NCBI GenBank assembly: GCA_029565395.1
Contig: JAKQOG010000173.1
Coordinates: forward strand, 1 to 36,127
Source: Candidatus Hydrogenedentota bacterium
GTDB lineage: Bacteria; Hydrogenedentota; Hydrogenedentia; Hydrogenedentales; CAILVY01
Length of the DNA stretch: 36,127 nucleotides
Direction of reading: 5' to 3'
A model generated the notes under the pieces. That model saw only the letters and a program-made list of their open reading frames with translations, was not told where the DNA came from and ran no database searches. Positions 1 to 8,560 of the stretch are shown here, piece by piece (within the stretch, counting starts at the first letter, position 1; every line of letters begins with the position of its first letter). Position numbers and translations under genes: made by a program.

Positions 1-25
1 GATACCATTCTTCCTGTTTCTCCAT
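1..25 (-). CDS. Start of a probable IS transposase (IstA-like), cut by the window edge
   Basis: Only the first eight codons are inside the window, reading MEKQEEWY on the minus strand from an ATG at 25-23. A clear AGGAG Shine-Dalgarno lies about 5 bases upstream. A charged start followed by EEW resembles IstA proteins of IS21 elements, and the terminal direct repeats between this start and base 140 fit that position. Eight residues cannot prove a family. The role would be DNA strand transfer of the element. Confidence 0.35.
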
Positions 26-86
26 ATGCTTCTCCTTCTGTTTGGAAAAGCATATGTTCGCCGATTCAGATCTCTAATTAGCTCCG

Positions 87-135
87 CAGTAAACGATGTC
101 CTGGCACTAAATTCAGTAAACGATGTCTTGGCACT
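87..135. repeat. Two 22-bp terminal direct repeats of the IS
   Basis: CAGTAAACGATGTCCTGGCACT at 87-108 recurs at 114-135 with one C-to-T change, a 27-bp period. They sit within 55 bp of the inferred element tip and are probably transposase binding sites. Confidence 0.7.
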
Positions 136-140
136 TGTCA

Positions 141-328
141 CCTAGGCTTAATGAATCCACCACATGCATCTCCAGCTTCTCCAGATCTCCTTGGGAAACG
201 AGTGAGGCATACGCATTCCATTCCCGGATCTCCCCCAAATACCGGGCCAACAGGCTTTCCTGCGTTTCCCCCCACAGGAAGCCCGATGATTTTAGCAAAT
301 TTATTATATCTGCATTGTTCGCTATCAT
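141..328 (-). pseudogene. rsmG: rsmG (gidB) remnant truncated by the insertion element
   Basis: About 62 residues read from ATG 328 on the minus strand and resemble the N-terminus of 16S rRNA (guanine527-N7)-methyltransferase RsmG. The key stretch is IREWNAYASLVSQGDLEKLE followed by MHVVDSLSL, matching the family pattern of W-N...L then H..DSL. Normal RsmG is about 210-240 residues, so the whole SAM-binding Rossmann domain is missing. The frame runs on about seven codons into the IS end (DKCQDIVY) and stops at 113. This piece cannot be active. The rest of the gene may lie on the far side of the element or be lost. A longer start at 376 is possible but adds atypical sequence. Confidence 0.7.
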
Positions 329-353
329 ATTTTTCTTACAATTCGTACTCCGA

Positions 354-469
354 CCCCTCGTTTCCCATCTCAGCACGTAACTTCAGCCGCTAACCGCCCC
401 CTCGTTTCCCATTCTGGCTACAGACTACAGACTACAGTCTCCAGACGAATTTCCCCCCCTCGTTTCCCG
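354..469. repeat. Three copies of CCCCTCGTTTCCC in the rsmG-apgM gap
   Basis: The 13-mer CCCCTCGTTTCCC occurs at about 354-366, 398-410 and 456-468, followed by A in the first two copies. Between copies 2 and 3 is a short tandem ACAGACT run (about 419-440). The three copies have no hairpin partner nearby. They could be protein-binding sites or debris of a repeat family. No gene is seen between 329 and 566. Confidence 0.4.
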
Positions 470-566
470 GGAATACCCAAAAACCGTGGGGTGTTTGACT
501 TCCTAATTGTCAGAATGTTATTTTTTACCCGTTTAGTATAACACATCCCTTTATTGGAGTTGTCCC

Positions 567-1799
567 GTGAAGTATATCATCCTTTTAGGCGATGGGATGG
601 CCGATTGGCCGTTGCCGCAATATGACGGGCGTACGCCCTTGGAAGTGGCGCACACGCCCAATATGGACCGCGCGGTTCAGTTGGGCACACTGGGTCAATT
701 TCGTCCGATCCCGGAGGGACTACCCGCCGGAAGTGATATCGGTAATCTTTCCTGTTTCGGGTACAATCCCCGCGTGTGTTTTTGTGGCCGCGCTCCCATT
801 GAAGCCGCCAACATGGGTATTACACTTCTCGATAATGAAGTTGCTTTCCGCTGCAATCTGGTGACGTTGCAGGACGGCGTGATGAAGGATTTTACATCCG
901 GACACATCTCCAGTGAAGAAGGCGCGGAGATCGTGGCCACGCTGAATGAAACGCTGGCCACGGATTTTCCCGTGAAATTTTATCCTGGCGTGAGTTACCG
1001 TCATCTTGCGGTGATGAAAGCAGCGGGCGGGCTTTCCACCGATGATCTTGCGGGGTTGAAGTGCACTCCGCCTCACGACATTAGCAGTCAGCCCTGGGAG
1101 CCCTGTTTGCCCAAAGGCGCCGCTGAATCGCTCATCGGCGCGATGATGGCACGCTCGCGCGAACTGCTTCCGCCGCATCCCGTGAATAGGCGCCGCATTG
1201 CCGAAGGAAAACTTCCGGCGACGTCGATTTGGCTGTGGGGCCAGGGCAAGGCGCCGTCCATGCCGACGTATGCGGAGCAATATGCTTTATCGGGCGCGGT
1301 GGTATCCGCCGTGGATTTGGTGAAGGGCATCGGCGTACTTGCCGGATTTGAGGTGTTGAATGTTCCCGGCGCCACCGGCTGGATGGATACGAATTATGAA
1401 GGCAAGATCAACGCCGCGCTCGATGCGCTGAACCGCCATGATTTTGTCTATGTGCATGTGGAAGCGCCGGATGAGACGGCGCATCAGGGCCGCGCCGATC
1501 TGAAAATCCAGGCGATAGAAGATTTCGATGCGCGCATTGTTGCGCCTGCTTTGGCGTATCTTGAGGGGCATCCCGAAACCCGCATACTCATTGCGCCGGA
1601 TCACATTACCGCGATAAAAACAATGACGCATGCCGATGGTGACATGCCCTTCGCGCTATGCGGCGCGGGTGTTCCGCACAACGGATTCTCGCGGTACAGT
1701 GAGCGCGACGCCGCAGAAACGGGCATTCTGTTTACCGAAGGCTATGAACTGGTGCAGTGCATGCTGCGCGAAGCATCGCTTCGCTTTGAACAAGGTTGA
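567..1799 (+). CDS. Archaeal-type cofactor-independent phosphoglycerate mutase / proposed homoserine kinase
   Basis: A 410-residue member of the alkaline-phosphatase superfamily, ApgM branch. The metal-binding start (GDGMAD, D9), the nucleophile region (PAGSDIGNLSCFGYNP, Ser56 likely), HVEAPDETAHQG (about residues 294-306) and the C-terminal APDH...HADGDMPFAL metal motif are all present, and the length is normal. The family interconverts 3- and 2-phosphoglycerate. Bacterial members of this subgroup are annotated by some as a proposed homoserine kinase because they neighbour threonine-pathway genes. Here the next gene is citramalate synthase, an isoleucine-pathway enzyme, which favours an amino-acid role but does not prove it. 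The start is GTG, preceded by TTGGAG with a seven-base gap. It probably forms an operon with cimA. Confidence 0.88.
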   Translation: MKYIILLGDGMADWPLPQYDGRTPLEVAHTPNMDRAVQLGTLGQFRPIPEGLPAGSDIGNLSCFGYNPRVCFCGRAPIEAANMGITLLDNEVAFRCNLVTLQDGVMKDFTSGHISSEEGAEIVATLNETLATDFPVKFYPGVSYRHLAVMKAAGGLSTDDLAGLKCTPPHDISSQPWEPCLPKGAAESLIGAMMARSRELLPPHPVNRRRIAEGKLPATSIWLWGQGKAPSMPTYAEQYALSGAVVSAVDLVKGIGVLAGFEVLNVPGATGWMDTNYEGKINAALDALNRHDFVYVHVEAPDETAHQGRADLKIQAIEDFDARIVAPALAYLEGHPETRILIAPDHITAIKTMTHADGDMPFALCGAGVPHNGFSRYSERDAAETGILFTEGYELVQCMLREASLRFEQG

Positions 1800-1806
1800 G
1801 AACGCC

Positions 1807-3393
1807 ATGCCGAACCGGATAGAAATTTATGACACGACGTTGCGCGACGGCGCACAGGGCCCCGGGGTTAAATTTTCTCCCGATGATCAACTGAAGGTAG
1901 TGTCGGAACTGGACGCCTTGGGCGTGCAATACATTGAGGGCGGTCAGCCCGCGTCGAACCCCAAGGCCGTGGATCTGTTTCGCCGCGCAAAGACGTTGCG
2001 TCTGAAACATGCGAAAATGGTGGCGTTCGGCAGCACGCGTCATCCGCGCACCGCGGTTGAAGACGACGACAATATGCGGGCCTTGCTGGAGGCCGAAACG
2101 GAATATGTCACCATCTTCGCAAAATCGTCGCCCTTGCATGCGCACGAAGTACTCGGCGTCAGTCTGGAAACCAACCTGAAATTGATTCGTGAGTCCATGG
2201 CATTTTTAAAGAAACATGATCGCCGGGTCATTGTGGATGCCGAACACTTTTTTGACGGTTATGATATAGATCCGGCCTATGCGTTGAAAGTGTTGACGTG
2301 TGCATGGGAACATGGCGCGGAATTGCTGGCGCTATGCGACACCAACGGCGGGCATGTCCCGCATCAAATCGAGGCGATCACGCGCCTGGTGTGCGATCAT
2401 TTTCCGAAAACAAAAATTGGCATACACACGCATAATGACTCGGGGTGTGCGGCGGCCAATTCACTCGTGGCGGTGCATGCTGGGGCGCGTCATGTGCAAG
2501 GAACGATCAACGGCTATGGGGAGCGCACGGGGAACGCCAATCTCTGCTCGGTTATCCCAAGCCTTCAGCTCAAGATGGGGTATAAAGTGTTAAGCGCCGC
2601 TCAGCTTGCGCGTCTCACCCAGGTCTCGCATCTGGTGGCGGAACTGGCCAACATGACGCCGCGGGATCACGAGCCCTATGTGGGCCGTGATGCCTTCACG
2701 CACAAGGCCGGCATGCACGCGGATGCCGTGATTAAGGTCAAAACCAGTTACGAACACATCGATCCAACCCTCGTGGGCAACACCACGCACGTCACGGTAA
2801 GTGAAATGGCGGGCCGTTCGAGTCTTTTGCGGAAAGCCGCGGAGTTCGGCATTGCGCTCGACAAGGACACGCCGGAAACCAAACAGATCCTCGGCAAGAT
2901 CAAAAAGCTTGAAAGCGAAGGCTATGAATTCGAGGGAGCCGATGCTTCGCTCGAACTTATCATGCGCAAGGCCACCGGCCGCTACCGCGCCTTCTTTACT
3001 ACCCTCAGCTACCATGCCGACGTGAATCAATACCGTTTCGATCAGCCGGGCGTCTCCGAAGCCACGGTTAAAATTCAGATGGCCAATGGGGATATCATGC
3101 ATACCGTTGCCGAAGGACACGGCCCGGTCGACGCCCTCAACAACGCCATGCGCAAAGCCCTGGACCCTGCCTATCCCGAATTGAAGGAAGTGCATCTGGA
3201 AGACTATAAGGTCCGCATTATCGACGGAAAGCTTGCCACCAGCGCTTTCACCCGCGTACTCATCGAATCCAGCGACAAAGGCGGGGTCAAGTGGAATACC
3301 GTCGGCGTCTCGGAAAATATCATCACCGCCTCCTATATCGCACTGCTTGACAGCATCGAGTATAAGCTGCTCAAGTCCCGCGGCCATAAATAA
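1807..3393 (+). CDS. cimA: (R)-citramalate synthase
   Basis: A 528-residue cytosolic enzyme condensing pyruvate and acetyl-CoA to citramalate, the first step of the threonine-independent route to 2-oxobutyrate and isoleucine. It opens with the HMGL/isopropylmalate-synthase signature YDTTLRDGAQGPG. EHFFDGYD (about residues 142-149) is typical of CimA. The metal-binding HTHND (H207, H209) and INGYGERTGNANL follow. Residues about 380-525 form the LeuA-type regulatory domain that usually binds isoleucine. The length is normal. ATG 1807 is chosen because it begins the conserved N-terminus and lies 7 bp after the upstream stop; the frame is open further upstream to 1630 only as overlap with the previous gene. 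2-Isopropylmalate synthase is less likely given the DGYD motif and length. Confidence 0.93.
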   Translation: MPNRIEIYDTTLRDGAQGPGVKFSPDDQLKVVSELDALGVQYIEGGQPASNPKAVDLFRRAKTLRLKHAKMVAFGSTRHPRTAVEDDDNMRALLEAETEYVTIFAKSSPLHAHEVLGVSLETNLKLIRESMAFLKKHDRRVIVDAEHFFDGYDIDPAYALKVLTCAWEHGAELLALCDTNGGHVPHQIEAITRLVCDHFPKTKIGIHTHNDSGCAAANSLVAVHAGARHVQGTINGYGERTGNANLCSVIPSLQLKMGYKVLSAAQLARLTQVSHLVAELANMTPRDHEPYVGRDAFTHKAGMHADAVIKVKTSYEHIDPTLVGNTTHVTVSEMAGRSSLLRKAAEFGIALDKDTPETKQILGKIKKLESEGYEFEGADASLELIMRKATGRYRAFFTTLSYHADVNQYRFDQPGVSEATVKIQMANGDIMHTVAEGHGPVDALNNAMRKALDPAYPELKEVHLEDYKVRIIDGKLATSAFTRVLIESSDKGGVKWNTVGVSENIITASYIALLDSIEYKLLKSRGHK

Positions 3394-3467
3394 TCCTGAA
3401 TCGCCGGAAATGCCCCAGTTTCTTCATTTGTCATCCATTTGTTAATTACCACTTGCTTTTTGGCCGG

Positions 3468-3528
3468 TTCTGTGAAATCATAGTATTTAATGGTTTTCCA
3501 GGGTGGAATAATTCACAGAAGGGTGGAA
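3468..3528. promoter_or_regulatory. Inverted and direct repeats upstream of the surface protein gene
   Basis: TTCTGTGAA (3468-3476) is matched by a perfect inverted copy TTCACAGAA (3512-3520), 35 bases apart. GGGTGGAA occurs directly at 3501-3508 and 3521-3528, around the second arm. The set ends four bases before the GGGAGG ribosome site of the 3545 gene, so it could be an operator or a leader hairpin. The gap 3394-3544 otherwise holds no gene or convincing terminator for cimA. Confidence 0.35.
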
Positions 3529-3544
3529 ATTGGGAGGCTTTGCC

Positions 3545-6500
3545 ATGTATTTACGGGCGAGGGGTTCAGGTTTTGTAATTCTTATATTCCTTCTTTCCCC
3601 GGGCATTTGCGCGGCCCCGGTACTATTTAATGATCCGGCCTTGTTGGGGGCGGTGAAAACACAGTGGGAAACCGCGACAGGATTGACCCTGAGTGAGCCG
3701 CCCGAAGATTCGGAATTAGCGAACCCCTTGTTTACGGAACTGATTGCCACGGGTTTGCAGATAGTGGATCTTACGGGCCTTGAGGCCTGCACCGCCCTTA
3801 CCACGCTGAATGTGGGTCATAATAAGATCGTTGATGTGACGCCTATCGCCGGATTGACCGCGTTGACCGCTCTCGAACTGGGTTTTGAGAATCCGTTTCT
3901 TAAACAACAGAACTTTGATCCGTTTGAAACGGGCACCAACCTCATCACGGATTTGTCACCCTTATCGGGTCTGATCAATTTGACGAATTTGGGCCTCGGC
4001 GGTGTGGACACGATTACGGATCTTTCCGTGATCGCCTCCATGCCGCAACTGACGGATCTTTTTCTGGCGGGGAATCCCATTGCGGATTGGACGGATTTAA
4101 GCAGCCGTTCGGACACGCTGACGAGCCTTTTTATGATGGGGGCCTGCGGTTTTACGGATGCCGATATGCCGGTTCTGGCGGGATTGACGCATTTGACGAT
4201 ATTAATGCTGGTGTCTGTAACCGGGATTAGCGACATCAGTGCATTGTCCACGCTGAGTCTTCAGGCGGCCGGATTTTCGGCAAGTCTGGTCAGTGATATT
4301 AGCGTGGTGGCGAACTGGCCAAACTTGAATTTCTTCTATATGCCCGGCGCCCCTTTGACGAATTTGGATGCCTTGGCGGGAATGGCAAATCTTCAATTTG
4401 CATTTCTTGACACGTGTGAATTGACGGATATCTCGGGAATTAGCGGGGTGTCTTCCCTTCAGTGGGTGCTCTTGGGCCGGAATCACATTTCGGACATCTC
4501 CGCGCTTGCAGCCTTGCCGCAACTTTTTTATCTCAGCCTGGATGAAAACCAAATCACCGATATTCAAGCCTTGGTGGACAATCCTGGTCTTGGCGGCGAT
4601 GACACCTGCACGCTGACCAATAATCCGTTCTCGCAGGATGCGGCGTGCACACAACTTCCCGCGTTGCGGGCCAAGTTCAATAACCCCAATAATGTTCAGT
4701 CCAATGCCATTTGCGGTCCCGTGGCCGCGCTGACCATTAGTGTTGATGGCACCGGCGAAGTGAATCCAGGTCCGGGCATTCATGTGTATGGACTGGGCGA
4801 AGCAGTGTGGGTTAATGCGAGCCAGATCGCTGGGAGTGGCTGGGCTTTTGATCATTGGGAGGGGGACATCGGCAGTGCCGACCCGTATGCGTCCAGTTTA
4901 AATCTGGTGATGGACCAGGATCGTGCCATTACCGCCGTATTCCTTGCCGCCGATTGGACCTTGACGTTGCAGAAAAACGGCAATGGGACAACCAATCCCC
5001 TGCCGGGTGTGTATGGATATGCCGATGGTCATTTGGCGAGTGTCAATGTAACGCTATTTTCGGGTGGAGACGCGTTCAGCCATTGGACCGGCGATTTGAT
5101 GGCGGGCGCAAATCCACAAATGGAGTGGCAGCAGGTTACCATGGATCAGAACCGCATGTTGACGGCGGAATTCGTGCCGGGCGATTGGATCCTCACGATT
5201 GCCGCTGACGGCGGAGGGACCTGTAATCCATATCCGGCGCCGGGCACGTACTCGTATATGAATGGACACACGGCGAGGGTGAATATTAATAACTGTCCTG
5301 GGATGTACTTTGCCGGTTGGTCCGGGGATTTGAGCGGCTATCTTCCCCATCAGGAACTACTCATGGATGGCAATAAATCGGTTACCGCGCATTACACCAC
5401 GTCGGGCTATACCCTCTCGACGCAGGTGCAGGGAGGCGGTTATATCAATTTTGGCAGCAACACGCTTGGGTTGGCCGAAGGCGCCACGCTTACGTTGGTT
5501 GCCAATCCGTGGGGCGGTTGGGTTTTTGATCACTGGGAAGGGGATGTGCCCGCCGAGGGGGATGAGACGTTGCCTAGTCTGCCTGTCACGATGGATCAGG
5601 ACCGGAGCCTTACGGCGGTGTTTCTATATGATGCCAAGATGCTAACGATTATTATTGACGGTCCCGGCAGCACCAATCCTTCCGGCAGCCCCGACCCCGG
5701 CACTTCCCATGAATACCTCACGAATCAAATGGCGTGTATTCAAGCCATATTGGATCCCAGCATTGCATTCTCTTACTGGTCCGGCGATATCGGCAGTGCG
5801 AATCCAGGGCAGAACATGTTGTGCGTGATCATGGATCAGGATCGCACGATTACCGCGCATTTTGTAACCGCGGATTGGACGCTTACGCTGGAAACCTCCG
5901 GCAATGGAACCACAAATCCAACGCCTGGCGCGTACGGATTTGTGGAAGGCGCGCAAGTGCCGGTCAACGCCTTGCTGGTGAATGGCGGCGATGCGTTCAG
6001 CCATTGGACGGGGGATCTGATGCCCGGCGCGAGCGCGGACTGGGAATGGCAGTCCGTGACGATGAACCGAAACCGAACGCTGACGGCGGAATTCGTGACC
6101 GGCGACTGGAGCCTTACCCTGAGTAAAACGGGCTCCGCGGCGGGAACTATCAGCCCGGCGCCGGGAACATACATGTACTTGGATGGGCGCACGGCCACGG
6201 TAAGCGCCATCGGCAATGCATCCGCATATTTTGCCGGCTGGACAGGGGACATTGTCAGCGATACGCCCTTTCTTCAGACGGCCATGGACAGCAACAAAGC
6301 CCTCGCCGCCAACTTTGTCGATACGGGCTATATATTGAATATTATTATCGATGGCCAAGGGGGGGTTAATCCGAGCGGCATACAGTATTTTGCAGCCGGG
6401 GCAGAACCCGTGCTTGAAGCTATCACCTGGGCGGGATACACCTTTTCTGGTTGGACCGGCGACGTGCCGGAAGGTGCAGACCCGAATGATCCGCACCTGC

Positions 6501-8404
6501 CTGTTTTAATGGATCAGAACCGGCAAATAACGGCGCACTTTATCCAGGAGCTGCGTACGTTAACCATGATCCTTGTGGGCGAGGGGGTCACGAATCCGGC
6601 GAGTGCGGCGGATCCCGGCCTCCAATACATTTACAGCCTCGATGCACACGTGTATGTGATCGCCGAATTGGGAATAAACGGCTGGGCGTTCAGTCATTGG
6701 TCCGGCGATATTGGCGCTGCGGATCCTTCAACACGTGAAATGTTCCTTGCCATGGATCAAGACAGGACCCTCGTGGCGAATTATGTGACCGCAGACTGGA
6801 CTTTATCCATCGACCATACGGGCGATGGCGATACATGGCCCACATCTGGAACGTATGGGGTTGTGGATGGTGCGATCCAGGAAGTGGTGGCGAGTATTTA
6901 TGCGGGAGGCGATGCGTTCGACCATTGGGGGGGCCTGCCGGAAGGTTTGGATGCCCAGGAAAATGGACACACCATCGAGGTTCATAGTGATTTGACGCTG
7001 ATGGCGGTTTTTGGCACCGGCGATTATACGCTGACCACCACTGTTGCGGGATCCGGCACGGCCGAATATGTTTCGCATCCGGCGGGGGTGTACAACTATA
7101 TCGCGGGCCGTCATGCCAACCTTGAGGTGCGCCCCAATGCCTTCACCTACTGGGGCGGCTTTTCCGGCGATGTGAACAGCTTTGAGTATTTCTGTCAATT
7201 ATTCATGGATGGCAATAAGAATGTCACGATTACCTTGGGAACTTCCGGGTTTGACCTGGTGGTGAACGAAGAGGGATATGGCATAACCGTTCCTTCGGGT
7301 ACACGGCGCTATATGGCGGGAGCACAGCCTGTTATCCATGCCATCGACAATCACCAGAGCCTGTTCGATCATTGGACAGGGGATTTACCGGGAGGTGCAG
7401 ACCCCTATGCCCGCGACATTGAAATCCTGATGAACCAAAACCGCATCGTAACCGCCATTTTCACTCAGGCGGATTGGTATTTGTATATTCAGGCATCTGG
7501 CAATGGAACCACGGACCCAGCCCCTGATCTGTATTTCTACCGGGAGGGCGTTGCGTTTGAGGTGACCGCGATTCCCGGTGCTGATACGTTGTTCCTGCAT
7601 TGGCAGGGGGATGTTCCCGAAGGAGAGGATCCCACCGCGCTCACCATTTCCGGGGCGATGACCCAGAACCGGGAGCTCATTGCGGTGTTTGTGCCCACCA
7701 CCGTGACCGTTCCGGATCTTATGGGAATGACCCAAACCGAAGCCGAGGCTGCTTTGCCGGCAAGCGGGCTGATCTTGGGGACGGTGATGGAAGAACACAG
7801 CAATACCGTGCCGGAGGGCCAGATTCTCGGCCAAGATCCCGCCAGTGGAACCGATGTAGCCTATGGCGCGGCCGTCTCCATTGTCGTCTCGCTTGGACCT
7901 TGTTACACCCAAGTGGTGAGTGTTATCGGATTGATCCAGGCAGAGGCTGAGGCCGCGCTCACCGCGGCAAGTCTGATTTTAGGCGCCATTACCGAAGAAA
8001 ACAGTGACTTTGTGCCGGCGGGGCAAATTATCAGTCAAAATCCGGTGGCGGGACTGTTGGTGTTTTGCGAATCCGCCGTGAACATCGTCATCTCGCTGGG
8101 AATTGCTATAAATATACATTCCGCCGATCCGGATGGGGATTATCAGATTAGCCTGTCGGAATTGCTGCGGGTGATCCAATTTTACAATTCGAATGGGTTG
8201 CACTGCCAGGAAGGCACGGAAGATGGTTATGCGCCAGGACCCGGCGACACCTCTTGTACAGCACACTCCAGCGACTACAATCCGCAGGATTGGCGGATCA
8301 ATCTGTCGGAACTGCTGCGGCTCATCCAGTTTTTCAACTCCAACGGCTATCATGCTTGTCCCGGCGAAGACACGGAAGATGGCTTCTGCCCCGGTCTTGC
8401 ATGA
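3545..8404 (+). CDS. Giant secreted surface protein: LRR, 13 InlB-like repeats, PASTA, dockerin-like tail
   Basis: 1,619 residues. The start is ATG 3545, with GGGAGG eight bases upstream; a TTG at 3530 is in frame but would sit before the ribosome site. A signal peptide (about 1-23, ending CAAP) comes first. Internalin-type leucine-rich repeats (about 40-390, with ITDISAL-like turns) follow. Next are 13 divergent InlB B-repeat/Flg_new-like modules (about 393-1382), each with an HW-GD core and an MDQ-R-hydrophobic strand. Two PASTA domains (about 1384-1520) come next, then a tail (1525-1619) with two related EF-hand-like loops (DPDGDYQISLSELL and PQDWRINLSELL). No membrane anchor follows, so the tail probably docks or sorts the protein. 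The likely role is adhesion or matrix binding outside the cell; the ligand is unknown. It stands alone between cimA and a lipoprotein gene. Confidence 0.85.
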   Translation: MYLRARGSGFVILIFLLSPGICAAPVLFNDPALLGAVKTQWETATGLTLSEPPEDSELANPLFTELIATGLQIVDLTGLEACTALTTLNVGHNKIVDVTPIAGLTALTALELGFENPFLKQQNFDPFETGTNLITDLSPLSGLINLTNLGLGGVDTITDLSVIASMPQLTDLFLAGNPIADWTDLSSRSDTLTSLFMMGACGFTDADMPVLAGLTHLTILMLVSVTGISDISALSTLSLQAAGFSASLVSDISVVANWPNLNFFYMPGAPLTNLDALAGMANLQFAFLDTCELTDISGISGVSSLQWVLLGRNHISDISALAALPQLFYLSLDENQITDIQALVDNPGLGGDDTCTLTNNPFSQDAACTQLPALRAKFNNPNNVQSNAICGPVAALTISVDGTGEVNPGPGIHVYGLGEAVWVNASQIAGSGWAFDHWEGDIGSADPYASSLNLVMDQDRAITAVFLAADWTLTLQKNGNGTTNPLPGVYGYADGHLASVNVTLFSGGDAFSHWTGDLMAGANPQMEWQQVTMDQNRMLTAEFVPGDWILTIAADGGGTCNPYPAPGTYSYMNGHTARVNINNCPGMYFAGWSGDLSGYLPHQELLMDGNKSVTAHYTTSGYTLSTQVQGGGYINFGSNTLGLAEGATLTLVANPWGGWVFDHWEGDVPAEGDETLPSLPVTMDQDRSLTAVFLYDAKMLTIIIDGPGSTNPSGSPDPGTSHEYLTNQMACIQAILDPSIAFSYWSGDIGSANPGQNMLCVIMDQDRTITAHFVTADWTLTLETSGNGTTNPTPGAYGFVEGAQVPVNALLVNGGDAFSHWTGDLMPGASADWEWQSVTMNRNRTLTAEFVTGDWSLTLSKTGSAAGTISPAPGTYMYLDGRTATVSAIGNASAYFAGWTGDIVSDTPFLQTAMDSNKALAANFVDTGYILNIIIDGQGGVNPSGIQYFAAGAEPVLEAITWAGYTFSGWTGDVPEGADPNDPHLPVLMDQNRQITAHFIQELRTLTMILVGEGVTNPASAADPGLQYIYSLDAHVYVIAELGINGWAFSHWSGDIGAADPSTREMFLAMDQDRTLVANYVTADWTLSIDHTGDGDTWPTSGTYGVVDGAIQEVVASIYAGGDAFDHWGGLPEGLDAQENGHTIEVHSDLTLMAVFGTGDYTLTTTVAGSGTAEYVSHPAGVYNYIAGRHANLEVRPNAFTYWGGFSGDVNSFEYFCQLFMDGNKNVTITLGTSGFDLVVNEEGYGITVPSGTRRYMAGAQPVIHAIDNHQSLFDHWTGDLPGGADPYARDIEILMNQNRIVTAIFTQADWYLYIQASGNGTTDPAPDLYFYREGVAFEVTAIPGADTLFLHWQGDVPEGEDPTALTISGAMTQNRELIAVFVPTTVTVPDLMGMTQTEAEAALPASGLILGTVMEEHSNTVPEGQILGQDPASGTDVAYGAAVSIVVSLGPCYTQVVSVIGLIQAEAEAALTAASLILGAITEENSDFVPAGQIISQNPVAGLLVFCESAVNIVISLGIAINIHSADPDGDYQISLSELLRVIQFYNSNGLHCQEGTEDGYAPGPGDTSCTAHSSDYNPQDWRINLSELLRLIQFFNSNGYHACPGEDTEDGFCPGLA
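4725..7695 (+). repeat. Higher-order ABCD repeat: three ~305-residue blocks plus a partial fourth
   Basis: The 13 modules are not a simple series. Modules 1/5/9 share the IGSADP-like turn, 2/6/10 begin ADWTL and share GGDAF, 3/7/11 begin GDW or GDY with an AGW- or YWGG-type core and end MDGNK-like, and 4/8/12 begin (S/T)G(Y/F) with DVP/DLP-type turns. Equivalent first strands start near 4730, 5642 and 6560, periods of 912 and 918 bp. Module 13 (about 7467-7690) resembles type B. The copies are clearly diverged at nucleotide level, so the duplications are old. Confidence 0.75.
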
Positions 8405-8560
8405 AGAGGACATTAACAGCCGGATCCTGTGGCTTTAACTCTGGAAACGGGATAGAAGTGAGGGAAAGCAAACTTGAAATTCTCTCAGCACCATGCTTTT
8501 CCCATTGAATATCTGGTATGATTCCTTCCTAATTATTCATCCAAGAGAGAAGAGGCTAGT

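Larger units (their letters stand above)
1..140 (-). mobile_element. Terminal part of an IS21-like insertion sequence
   Basis: Read on the minus strand, the element begins with TGACAAGTGCCAAGACATCG at 140, so its plus-strand edge ends in CA as in TG...CA elements. Just inside are two near-identical 22-bp direct repeats (87-108 and 114-135), and about 115 bp in, a ribosome site and start codon lead off the window edge. Multiple short terminal repeats and a transposase start close to the tip are typical of the IS21 family. The edge falls exactly where the rsmG reading frame loses similarity. The family call is inference; the other end and any target duplication lie outside the window. Confidence 0.5.

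Noticed and set aside
2590..3387. 265-residue minus-strand frame opposite cimA
   Set aside because: It is the shadow of the conserved C-terminal half of citramalate synthase, with no ribosome site or domain.
5642..6496. 284-residue minus-strand frame inside the giant adhesin
   Set aside because: Antisense to the InlB-like repeats and echoes their periodicity; no family features.
4725..7695. Regularly spaced repeats as a CRISPR array
   Set aside because: They are protein-coding, about 0.2-0.9 kb in period and diverged, without short identical repeats and unique spacers.
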